Below are positions 1-5,218 of a stretch of DNA of 5,218 bases, piece by piece. A model generated the notes under the pieces. It was not told where the DNA came from. It saw nothing but the letters and a program-made list of their open reading frames with translations, and did no database searches. Location: assembly GCA_026709745.1 (NCBI GenBank), contig JAPOSJ010000101.1, forward strand, positions 1-5,218, read 5' to 3'. Position 1 is the first letter of the stretch. Every line of letters starts with the position of its first letter. This DNA is from Candidatus Dadabacteria bacterium. GTDB taxonomy: Bacteria > Desulfobacterota_D > UBA1144 > Nemesobacterales > Nemesobacteraceae. A program made the position numbers and the translations under genes.

Positions 1-1
1 T

Positions 2-457
2 TCTGAACTTGCAGAAATACGCGCAAACGCTTTTGCTTCGGCATTTCTCCTGCCATCTGGTGGGGTAGTGCGGTGGTTAAACAGCATTGGCAAAGGTCAT
101 CCCAGCAGGCTTTCGCAGACTACCTTTAACCCTGCGGATAGTTCCGCAATGGACACGGAGATACGTGCTCGTTCAGGCTCTCAGGTTATTACTTGCCAAG
201 ATGTTGCAGTTTTAGCGCGTCGCTTTTGTGTGAGTTACGATGCTGCGGTCTGGCGACTGAAAAATCTCACTTACATCAATTCTGCCAAAGCCCACACTCT
301 TCTTGCTCAAAAGGAAACAGCCAAAAGACATATAGAATTTCTTGCCGAGGACAGCCAAACCAGGCGGCGCCCTGAACAGGGATTCCAAAACCAGCTTGTG
401 TGGTTTGCAGTTGAAGCATTCAGACAGGAAAAAAATATCGCGCGGACATCTTCTTGA
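2..457 (+). CDS. ImmA/IrrE-family metallopeptidase, C-terminal part (5' end outside window, frameshifted near 3' end)
   Basis: The reading frame is open from the left edge, so the true start and the expected HExxH zinc motif lie outside the window. The first visible residues contain EIRANAFASAFLLP (from nt 14), which matches the ExxANxFAxxLLxP block of ImmA/IrrE (COG2856) peptidases; the Glu is the expected third zinc ligand. A typical family helix-turn-helix-like segment follows at nt 203-274 (LARRFCVSYDAAVWRLKNL). Family members are cytoplasmic; they often cleave or control a partner repressor, or act as the antitoxin/regulator half of a toxin-antitoxin pair, frequently fused to an N-terminal XRE helix-turn-helix. 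The GTG at 68 is an internal codon, because homology begins upstream of it. In this frame the protein ends NIARTSS, unlike the family, owing to a slip at the A run 429-435. Family assignment is firm; the specific role is unknown. Confidence 0.8.
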   Translation, partial: SELAEIRANAFASAFLLPSGGVVRWLNSIGKGHPSRLSQTTFNPADSSAMDTEIRARSGSQVITCQDVAVLARRFCVSYDAAVWRLKNLTYINSAKAHTLLAQKETAKRHIEFLAEDSQTRRRPEQGFQNQLVWFAVEAFRQEKNIARTSS

Positions 458-527
458 AATTGGAAAAAAGCTTCAAGTCGAAGGGGAGTGGCTATTCGAG
501 ATGGCTGAGACAATACGGGGCGGTTAA
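429..527 (+). pseudogene. Frameshift site (A7) and displaced C-terminal tail of the ImmA/IrrE gene
   Basis: Seven A residues occupy 429-435. Reading on in the original frame stops at 455-457. Removing one A joins ...VEAFRQEK to ISRGHLLEIGKKLQVEGEW and runs to TAA at 525-527. The sequence ISRGHLLEI is what I expect at the end of this family (QGKISRGRLAELL type), so the ancestral gene very likely ended at 527. The causes I can think of are a real one-base insertion, a homopolymer sequencing error, or slippage expression of a full-length product. The sequence alone cannot separate these. Confidence 0.7.
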
Positions 528-552
528 TTGAGGGTACAAAAATTTGTCTCAA
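528..552 (+). terminator. Weak hairpin just after the ImmA/IrrE gene, possible terminator
   Basis: TTGAG (528-532) pairs perfectly with CTCAA (548-552). Inside it ACAAA (536-540) can pair with TTTGT (543-547), leaving a three-base bulge. The hairpin begins directly after the stop at 525-527. The stem is AT-rich and is followed only by ACTTTATAT rather than a U-tract, so it would be a poor intrinsic terminator. Confidence 0.2.
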
Positions 553-611
553 CTTTATATCATTGCGGACGCTTCTGTGCTCATCCACATACAGACTCAT
601 CTTGTTTGTCG

Positions 612-620
612 TGCTATAAT
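612..620 (+). promoter_or_regulatory. Extended -10 promoter for the Panacea/toxin operon
   Basis: TGCTATAAT is a perfect extended -10 element (TGn plus TATAAT at 615-620). There is no good -35 hexamer 16-18 bases upstream (the spot reads CAGACT), which fits extended -10 promoters that do not need one. The predicted start near 627 leaves a leader of about 80 nt before the ATG at 709. It lies in the only gap upstream of the 709-1685 gene pair, so that pair probably has its own promoter, independent of the ImmA/IrrE gene. Confidence 0.5.
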
Positions 621-649
621 TAGGTTTGATAAGATTGGAGTTTTAATTT

Positions 650-679
650 ATGTCTTGGTTGGGCCGGGTTTATCAGTGA
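650..679 (+). other. Possible nine-codon leader peptide (MSWLGRVYQ)
   Basis: ATG at 650 opens a nine-codon frame ending in TGA (677-679). TTGGAG at 635-640 sits nine bases upstream and could serve as a ribosome binding site. It lies inside the predicted leader of the downstream operon. A frame this short is easily a chance event, and no amino-acid run suggests classical attenuation. Confidence 0.15.
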
Positions 680-708
680 CGGTATTAGAACGGGAGTAAA
701 GAGGAAAA

Positions 709-1281
709 ATGTTTGATATAGAGATTGCCGGGCAGATGTCCGCATGGTTTATAAACCAGCAGAATCAAAGGGGTCAGGAGATGCCTCATCTTAAGTTGAT
801 GAAGTTGTTGTATCTTACTGAAAGGACATCCATTCAAACAAACAGAGAACTTATCCTTGGAGATGAGCTAGTATCTATGGACAACGGCCCGATCCTTAGC
901 AGAACCTTAGATTTCATGCAAGGATACAGAAAACCTAATAACGGTTGGGACAAGTGGGTATCCCCAAAGGAAAACCATAGAGTTTCTTTAGCAAGAGACT
1001 ACGAATTCGAAGACCTTGATCTGCTAAGTGTATCTATAATCAGAATCCTAAAGGACTTGTGGAGAAAACATGCGTCAAGAGATGAATGGGATATGGTTGA
1101 TTATACACACAGATACTGCAAAGAGTGGGAAAATCCGAAGGGTTCTTCAGAGCCAATTTCCTACAAGACCTTGCTCTGTAAAGGCTTTGGATACAGCGAA
1201 CAAGAAGCTGAGAAAGGAGAAGATGCCCTGAGGAACCAGCAAAGGTTGATACGTGTCCTATACGAAGCCGACCTTAAGTAA
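709..1281 (+). CDS. Panacea (SocA-like, DUF4065) domain protein, putative antitoxin
   Basis: This 190-residue soluble protein carries the Panacea signature. An N-terminal helix (residues 3-16) is followed by PHLKLMKLLYLTER (26-39) and the SMDNGPILS block (56-64), where the family usually has a [W/P/H]-GP[V/I] motif. Later come DEWDMVDYTHRYCKEW (125-140) and the GSSEPISY segment (145-152). Panacea domains are established as a promiscuous antitoxin module that neutralises unrelated toxins encoded next door, and the related SocA is a ClpXP proteolysis adaptor. The start ATG is preceded by AGAGG at 700-704 with four bases of spacing. The next gene begins 14 bp after the stop, so the two are probably co-transcribed and likely an antitoxin-toxin pair. 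It has no signal peptide or membrane segment. Domain identity is well supported; the antitoxin role is inferred from context. Confidence 0.8.
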   Translation: MFDIEIAGQMSAWFINQQNQRGQEMPHLKLMKLLYLTERTSIQTNRELILGDELVSMDNGPILSRTLDFMQGYRKPNNGWDKWVSPKENHRVSLARDYEFEDLDLLSVSIIRILKDLWRKHASRDEWDMVDYTHRYCKEWENPKGSSEPISYKTLLCKGFGYSEQEAEKGEDALRNQQRLIRVLYEADLK

Positions 1282-1295
1282 GAAAGGGGGAAGTT

Positions 1296-1685
1296 GTGTG
1301 TAGCCGCGGCAAAACCTTTATCCTCGCGGATAAACAGGAACATCTGCACTTCGTTGTTACTGATCCAGTGAATGAACGAGTCCTGATTATAGGAATCACT
1401 TCTAACTCTGTTGGGGAAGAATTTGTGCTGAATATAGGGGACCACAATTTTATTAACCGTAAAAGTTATATCTATTACGCCAAAGCAAGGGTAATATCTG
1501 TCGATTCTATTAGACGACATTTGCAAAAGAAATCTAAAGGAAAAAAAAGATGGAAGGCTTTGGGGGATGCCTCATGCGAAACTATGAAAAAAATTTGCGA
1601 AGGAATACTGAAATCGAAATTCACCAGCAAAAGAATTAAAAAGTTCTACAGGGATTTTCTTATGAACTCCAACTTTGAAGTATAA
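1296..1685 (+). CDS. Putative PemK/MazF-like toxin partner of the Panacea protein
   Basis: This 129-residue soluble protein starts at GTG, with AAAGGGGG (1283-1290) five bases upstream. It is spaced 14 bp from the Panacea gene, so it is the likely toxin of the pair. Visible blocks are HLHFVVTDP (16-24), VLIIGITS (29-36) and GDHNFINRKSYIYYAKARV (48-66). By eye these fit a family of small uncharacterised proteins in which a hydrophobic H-L-x-V-x-x-D-P strand and a GDHxFIxxxSYV strand suggest an SH3-like barrel of the PemK/MazF ribonuclease class. A strongly basic stretch follows (RRHLQKKSKGKKRWK, 73-87), then a helical tail with another basic cluster (FTSKRIKKFYRDF). The basic tail would suit RNA binding. 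Catalytic residues cannot be assigned, so ribonuclease activity is inference. An A8 run at 1541-1548 lies inside the gene, but the frame continues sensibly through it. Confidence 0.6.
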   Translation: MCSRGKTFILADKQEHLHFVVTDPVNERVLIIGITSNSVGEEFVLNIGDHNFINRKSYIYYAKARVISVDSIRRHLQKKSKGKKRWKALGDASCETMKKICEGILKSKFTSKRIKKFYRDFLMNSNFEV

Positions 1686-2024
1686 CAACCAGACTTGGAA
1701 TGACTTGAGACGTACCAGTATCCTCACCAGAAAACGCCCAGCACCAAGCAGGGTATTTCAGTTTATCTGGGAGACGCTTCATCTGTAGGGCTTCTGAGAA
1801 ATTCCATCTGTGGGTTCCGCTTTGCGACCCTGCATTTAATCCGTAAAACATATCCCTGTGGCACAGACGGGATTGCTGTGAAGCTGGAAGTCCGGACTGT
1901 CTCCGTGTATACGTCAGATTTCTGAAAACTGTGGCAATTTCTGCCGTTAATGCTGTTCTGTTCAGTGAGCAAATTAGTTTTTTCCCCATTTTTCAGTAGA
2001 TTTTTATGGATAAATCCAGGAAGG
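1686..2024. other. Gene-poor region with possible decayed coding sequence
   Basis: No convincing gene is visible here. On the plus strand one frame is open from 1704 to 1922 but has no ATG, GTG or TTG start near its beginning. It contains SSVGLLRNSICGFRFA (1779-1826), whose end resembles the GFR(x)A terminus of formylglycine-generating-enzyme-like (SUMF1) domains. The minus strand has two overlapping open frames (1989 to 1660 and 1972 to 1763); neither has a recognisable domain or a good ribosome binding site, and the longer one overlaps the end of the toxin gene. The stretch may be a remnant of a lost gene or a dispersed repeat. I see no tRNA or CRISPR structure. Confidence 0.4.
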
Positions 2025-2053
2025 ATGACAAAATCTGGGTCACTGTGTAAAAC
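2025..2053 (+). promoter_or_regulatory. Candidate sigma-70-type promoter for the TolC-family gene
   Basis: ATGACA (2025-2030, five of six matches to TTGACA) is followed after 17 bases by TAAAAC (2048-2053, four of six to TATAAT). A start near 2060 would leave a leader of about 27 nt before the ATG at 2087. The -10 match is modest, and an inverted repeat covers the element. Confidence 0.35.
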
Positions 2054-2062
2054 TTCTGACCC
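2037..2062. repeat. Perfect inverted repeat overlapping the tolC-like promoter, possible operator
   Basis: GGGTCA (2037-2042) and TGACCC (2057-2062) are exact reverse complements separated by 14 bases. The centres of the half-sites are 20 bp apart, about two helical turns, which suits a dimeric repressor. The repeat covers the spacer, the -10 and the presumed start site of the candidate promoter. It could equally form a weak RNA hairpin. Confidence 0.35.
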
Positions 2063-2086
2063 GCATTTAAGAAACGGAGAATGCTG

Positions 2087-3649
2087 ATGTCAAAACGCTT
2101 AACGGTCTTTGCGGTGCTTGCCGCATTTTTTCTCTTCGCCTCAGGTGGGGCCTTGGCTCTTACGCTCACTCAGGCAAAGATAATGGCCCTTGAGAAGAAT
2201 CACGATATAAGGGTCTGGATGCTGGGTGTCGATGCCGCCCGGGGTGAGCACAAAAGTGCACGGGGAGCTTACGATCCCGAGATAAGCTTCATGGCGTCCT
2301 ATTTTGACACAAAGACTCCCACCGCAAGTTCCTTAATAGAAGACGGAATTGTAAACTCCGAGGTTTTCTCCTTCGGAAGCGCACTTTCCGGAAGGCTTCC
2401 CACGGGAACCTTCTACAAGCTTTACGATCTGGACGTATCAAGAACTGAGACCGATTCCCCTCTTGAAAGCATTAATCCTTCTTGGACAGCGAGCCTTGGT
2501 TTTAGCGTGGGGCAGGAATTGCTCCGTGGTTTTGACATTTCCTCTAACAGGGTTTCTGTCGTTCTCTCGCGAAAAAACAGGGATATATCCGTTTATGAAT
2601 TCAACCGTGTTGTGGCAAAGACTCTTTTCGATCTTGAGAAAAGCTATTGGGGAACCGTTGCCGCCGCAAGAGATCGCGATCTTGAGAAAAAAGCTTATGA
2701 ACTCGCCCTTGATCTCGAGAGGCGAACCAGAATACGTGTCGAGGTCGGGGTTCTGCCAAGGGTGGCCCTTACTCAGGCACAGTCGGAGAGTGCTGCGAGA
2801 AAGGTGAGGATGATAAACTCCGAGAATGCTTATGCTGCGGCTATGGACTCTCTTAAGAATCTGCTTGTGATACCGTTTGATGAAAGCATAAAACTTCCCG
2901 AGATGATGGATTCAGCCCTTCCCGCATACGAGCCTTTAGAGGAGGCAGCGGCAGCAGCAGCGGCATTTGACAAAAGACCTGAGCTTCGCCGGGCACAGCA
3001 GGAGATGGAAAAGGCAAAAGCTCTTAAGACTTTCTATTCGCGCCAGAGGCTTCCGCGTCTCACGGTCGAGGGCCGGCTTGAGTACCTGGGCCTCGGGGGG
3101 TCTGAGAACCCGGACAGGCTCATTTTCGGTGGGCAGGAAAACTCCCCCCTGCGCTTTGCGGATTCCTCGCATGCCTACGACAGCATTATTGACCGCGATT
3201 TTCCAAGCTGGAGCGTTACGGGAAAACTCAGCTTTCCCATTTTCGGAAGAAAGTCCTGGGGAGATTACTCAAAGGCCCGTGCCGATTATGACCGGAGCGT
3301 TATAGAGTATGAGAAGCAGAAAGACGCCGTGAGCCTTGAAGTGAGAAATGCCATAAGGGAACTTGAAAGCAGCCACAGAAGGGTGGAAGCCACGCGGCTC
3401 TCCAAAAGCCTTGCAAGAGAAGTGCTCGGAAACGAGGAGGAAAAGTTCAAAGAGGGTCTTTCAACTACTAGGGAGATCCTTGAAGCGCAACGGGATCTCA
3501 TAAGCGCCGAGGCAAGCTATATAAGCGCCTTGGCGAGTCATCGCATCGCCCAAGCTGACCTTGAGCGCGCGAAGGGTACGATGATAGAGAGCAACTCTTT
3601 TCTCATAGAGAGCAACTCAGACATCGGTCCTTATCTCGAAGTCGACTGA
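2087..3649 (+). CDS. TolC-family outer-membrane efflux protein
   Basis: I chose ATG 2087 over 2081 because GGAG (2076-2079) is seven bases from 2087 but only one from 2081; this gives 520 residues, slightly longer than typical TolC proteins. Residues 1-24 form a signal peptide: SKR, a hydrophobic core and an ALA (22-24) cleavage motif. Two outer-membrane-efflux (OEP) repeats follow. The first runs about 26-260, starting LTLTQAKIMALEKNHDI, with a long helical hairpin around 178-262. The second runs about 290-500, starting DKRPELRRAQQEMEKAKA, with the beta segment WSVTGKLSFPIFG (385-397) and the TolC-like helix TREILEAQRDLISAEASY (461-478). TolC proteins trimerise into an outer-membrane beta-barrel with a periplasmic helical tunnel, and serve RND, ABC or MFS pumps or type I secretion. 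No pump or adaptor gene lies in the window, so the substrate is unknown. Oddities are a seven-alanine run (287-293) and a duplicated C-terminal heptapeptide. Confidence 0.9.
   Translation: MSKRLTVFAVLAAFFLFASGGALALTLTQAKIMALEKNHDIRVWMLGVDAARGEHKSARGAYDPEISFMASYFDTKTPTASSLIEDGIVNSEVFSFGSALSGRLPTGTFYKLYDLDVSRTETDSPLESINPSWTASLGFSVGQELLRGFDISSNRVSVVLSRKNRDISVYEFNRVVAKTLFDLEKSYWGTVAAARDRDLEKKAYELALDLERRTRIRVEVGVLPRVALTQAQSESAARKVRMINSENAYAAAMDSLKNLLVIPFDESIKLPEMMDSALPAYEPLEEAAAAAAAFDKRPELRRAQQEMEKAKALKTFYSRQRLPRLTVEGRLEYLGLGGSENPDRLIFGGQENSPLRFADSSHAYDSIIDRDFPSWSVTGKLSFPIFGRKSWGDYSKARADYDRSVIEYEKQKDAVSLEVRNAIRELESSHRRVEATRLSKSLAREVLGNEEEKFKEGLSTTREILEAQRDLISAEASYISALASHRIAQADLERAKGTMIESNSFLIESNSDIGPYLEVD
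2945..2965 (+). repeat. GCN trinucleotide tract encoding seven alanines
   Basis: Seven consecutive GCA/GCG codons encode Ala 287-293 of the TolC-family protein, in the linker just before the second OEP repeat (AFDKRPELRR follows). This is a slippage-prone triplet tract, and length change here would keep the frame. Confidence 0.6.
3584..3618 (+). repeat. 14-bp direct repeat with 21-bp period at the 3' end of the TolC-family gene
   Basis: ATAGAGAGCAACTC occurs at 3584-3597 and again, identically, at 3605-3618. The period is 21 bp, exactly seven codons, giving IESNSFL followed by IESNSD near the C-terminus. It looks like a recent in-frame tandem duplication in a tail beyond the conserved OEP helices. 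Confidence 0.75.
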
Positions 3650-3691
3650 TTCTGCGTGCGACTAAATAGCTAAGTCGTCCAGAATCTCCTT

Positions 3692-3739
3692 AAGAAAGAA
3701 AACCACCAAATACTTTCTTTTACTGATTTTTAAAGAAAG
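3692..3739. terminator. Alternating AAGAAAG/CTTTCTT hairpins after the TolC-family gene
   Basis: AAGAAAG (3692-3698) can pair with CTTTCTT (3713-3719). The same central arm, CTTTCTTT (3713-3720), can instead pair with AAAGAAAG (3732-3739) as an eight-base stem. The first stem is followed by TTTTACTGATTTTT, so it is a possible weak intrinsic terminator for the plus-strand gene ending at 3649. The stems are AT-rich and the U-tract is interrupted. Confidence 0.35.
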
Positions 3740-3760
3740 CCTACTTACTTTAGATTTTTT

Positions 3761-3794
3761 GTAAGGAAAAGATATGGGCAAATCTTTTCTTTAC
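3761..3794. terminator. 13-bp stem-loop between the convergent TolC-family and purH genes
   Basis: GTAAGGAAAAGAT (3761-3773) pairs with ATCTTTTCTTTAC (3782-3794) over 13 bases with a single G-T pair, leaving an eight-base loop. It lies 13 bases beyond the purH stop codon and between two converging genes, a usual place for a shared terminator. No run of T follows the stem on either strand, so it may block 3' exonucleases or act together with the hairpins at 3692-3739 rather than being a classical intrinsic terminator. Confidence 0.45.
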
Positions 3795-3807
3795 GGCGAG
3801 TTACCGC

Positions 3808-5218
3808 TTAGTGTTTAAAGTGTCTTTTTCCGGTAAAGACCATGGCCATTGAGTGCTCATCCGCCGCGGCTATCACTTCTGTGTCCTTTACTGAACCGCC
3901 GGGCTGCACTATTGCGGTGATTCCCGCCCGCGCCGCCTCGTCAATGCCATCTCTGAAAGGGAAAAATGCGTCAGAAGCAAGCACTGAACCGTCAGTCGAA
4001 CTATGCGCTTTCATTCCGGCTATTCTGACGGAATCCACCCTGCTCATCTGGCCTGCTCCTATTCCCACCGTCCGAAGGTCTCTTGCGTACACAATCGCGT
4101 TTGACTTGGTGTGCCGACAGACCTTCCATGCGAAGCGAAGATCGGCCATCTCCTTTTCGGTAGGAACTCTCTTGGTCGGGATCTGAAGGTCCGAGAAATC
4201 GCCTCCTCCTCTGTCACTTTGCTGTATCAGCGCCCCGCCCGTCACTTTCTTTATGTCCCATTCTCCTGCCCCGCCTTTATCCATGCCACCTGTGATAAGC
4301 ACCCTGAGGTTTTTCCTTGCAGAAAGCAGCATAAGTGCCTTTTCCGAATAAACAGGGGCTATAAGTACTTCGGCAAACATCCCCGCTATCTCCTCCGCCA
4401 CTGTCTCGTCAACTTCCCTGTTAAAGGCTATTATTCCGCCGAAAGCGCTTTCCGGGTCACATTCCCTCGCCCGGGAAAATGCTTCTGAGGGACTATTGCC
4501 GAGCGCCGCTCCGCAGGGGTTGTTATGCTTCACTATCACGCAGGCTGTCTCCTCAAACTCCCTTACGAGTTCAAAGGCGGAATCGGTATCGTATATGTTA
4601 TTCAGGGAAAGTTCCTTTCCCTGAAGCTGCCTGGCGCTTGCAACACAGTGTGCTCCCGAGATATCGCTTTCTGCGTAGAAGGCTCCGAGTTGATGAGGAT
4701 TCTCCCCGTAGCGAAGATCAAGCTTTTTCTCAAGATAGAGGGTGAAAGTTCCGGGAAGCAGGTTTCTTTTGCCGTCGTCTCTTATTGAGGAGAGATAGTT
4801 AGATATTGCGGCGTCGTATCTTGAAACGTAGGAAAACGCCTTTACCGAGAGACAAAAATTGGTCTCGGGGGTAATTTCCCCCTTGTTTTTCCGGAGTTCC
4901 CGAAGCATCGCCCCGTAGTCTGCGGGATCGGTGAGTACTGTTACCGATGCGTGGTTTTTGGCCGCGGCACGGAGCATGGCAGGTCCGCCTATGTCTATAT
5001 TCTCTATTGCTTCTGAAAACGTGGTTTCCTTCTTTGCGACCACTTCCTCAAACGGGTAGAAGTTCACAACCAGCATATCTATGGGTTCGATGGAATTATC
5101 CGCCATTTCCTCTGTGTGGTGCTCATTGTCCCTTATGCCGAGAAGCCCACCATGAATTTTGGGGTGAAGTGTCTTTACCCTGCCTCCCAGGATTTCAGGA
5201 AATCCGGTGTAATCCGAG
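3808..5218 (-). CDS. purH: Bifunctional AICAR transformylase / IMP cyclohydrolase PurH (N-terminus outside window)
   Basis: PurH catalyses the last two steps of de novo purine synthesis in the cytoplasm: it formylates AICAR with 10-formyl-tetrahydrofolate, then closes the ring to IMP. The frame is open to the right edge; 469 residues are visible against about 520 usual, so roughly the first 50 are missing. The ATG at 5106 is internal, since homology continues upstream of it with SDYTGFPEILGGRVKTLHPK and IHGGLLG. The IMP cyclohydrolase (MGS-like) part includes MLVVNFYPF and GGPAMLRAAAKNH. The transformylase part includes LRYGENPHQ, the catalytic Lys-His pair in VKHNNPCGAA (nt 4525-4530), SAFGGIIAFN, HTKSNAIV, GIGAGQMSRVDSV and ASDAFFPFRDGIDEAA. 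The C-terminus, MVFTGKRHFKH, is the normal family end, so the 3' end is intact. It converges on the TolC-family gene; its promoter is not in view. Confidence 0.97.
   Translation of the reverse strand, partial: SDYTGFPEILGGRVKTLHPKIHGGLLGIRDNEHHTEEMADNSIEPIDMLVVNFYPFEEVVAKKETTFSEAIENIDIGGPAMLRAAAKNHASVTVLTDPADYGAMLRELRKNKGEITPETNFCLSVKAFSYVSRYDAAISNYLSSIRDDGKRNLLPGTFTLYLEKKLDLRYGENPHQLGAFYAESDISGAHCVASARQLQGKELSLNNIYDTDSAFELVREFEETACVIVKHNNPCGAALGNSPSEAFSRARECDPESAFGGIIAFNREVDETVAEEIAGMFAEVLIAPVYSEKALMLLSARKNLRVLITGGMDKGGAGEWDIKKVTGGALIQQSDRGGGDFSDLQIPTKRVPTEKEMADLRFAWKVCRHTKSNAIVYARDLRTVGIGAGQMSRVDSVRIAGMKAHSSTDGSVLASDAFFPFRDGIDEAARAGITAIVQPGGSVKDTEVIAAADEHSMAMVFTGKRHFKH

Noticed and set aside
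68..70. GTG as the start of a 129-residue protein
   Set aside because: The ImmA/IrrE EIRANAFASAFLLP block lies upstream in the same frame, so translation begins outside the window.
307..600. Minus-strand open frame opposite the end of the ImmA/IrrE gene
   Set aside because: It is the shadow of a gene with clear family motifs and would run across the downstream gap without a domain.
1161..1526. Minus-strand open frame opposite the Panacea and toxin genes
   Set aside because: It overlaps two better-supported genes with proper ribosome binding sites, and its translation has no recognisable motif.
1660..1989. Minus-strand open frames (1989 to 1660 and 1972 to 1763) in the gene-poor region
   Set aside because: No ribosome binding site precedes the longer one, it overlaps the toxin gene end, and neither translation looks like a folded protein family; kept only as part of the region description.
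2041..2062. Possible end of an insertion sequence (CTGTGTAAAACTTCTGACCC resembles some IS256-family termini)
   Set aside because: No transposase, matching opposite end or target duplication is visible; the resemblance is from memory and short.
2463..3305. Alternative-frame open frames inside the TolC-family gene (2463-2807, 2967-3305 plus; 3172-2936, 3501-3286 minus)
   Set aside because: The TolC-family frame is uninterrupted and motif-rich through all of them.
3842..4788. Several plus-strand open frames (3842-4186, 4111-4488, 4479-4745, 4525-4788)
   Set aside because: They lie entirely opposite purH, whose minus-strand protein is conserved along its whole length; none shows a domain.
5104..5106. 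ATG as the start of purH
   Set aside because: Conserved PurH sequence (SDYTGFPEI, GGRVKTLHPK) continues in frame upstream of it to the window edge.

Overview
The window looks like a piece of a Gram-negative bacterial chromosome. An exported TolC-type outer-membrane channel implies an outer membrane, and the other core gene is a conventional bacterial purH. Nothing here fixes the lineage. The left third (about 1-1700) is accessory in character: A-rich, with small toxin-antitoxin-like genes, one of them frameshifted. The right two thirds hold conserved chromosomal genes with more GC-rich codon use.

Layout. (1) 2-527: the C-terminal part of an ImmA/IrrE-family metallopeptidase/regulator that enters from the left edge. 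Its frame breaks at a run of seven A (429-435), so the last ~30 residues of the family-like tail lie in the next frame. (2) 528-708: a short non-coding gap with a weak hairpin, an extended -10 promoter (TGCTATAAT) and a possible nine-codon leader. (3) 709-1685: a tightly spaced pair, a Panacea (SocA-like, DUF4065) domain protein followed 14 bp later by a 129-residue protein with HLHFVVTDP and GDHNFI..KSY.YY motifs. I read this as a candidate antitoxin-toxin operon with the toxin in the PemK/MazF-like fold class; the toxin call is inference. (4) 1686-2080: about 395 bp without a credible gene, holding possible decayed coding sequence and, at its right end, a candidate promoter overlapped by a perfect inverted repeat. 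(5) 2087-3649: a complete TolC-family outer-membrane efflux protein with a signal peptide. (6) 3650-3807: an AT-rich convergent intergenic region with several hairpins. (7) 3808-5218, minus strand: purH, the bifunctional last enzyme of IMP synthesis, cut at its N-terminus by the window edge.

The genes do not form one pathway. The most interesting part is the Panacea plus PemK-like pair next to a broken ImmA/IrrE gene, which together look like a small toxin-antitoxin or defence locus beside housekeeping genes.
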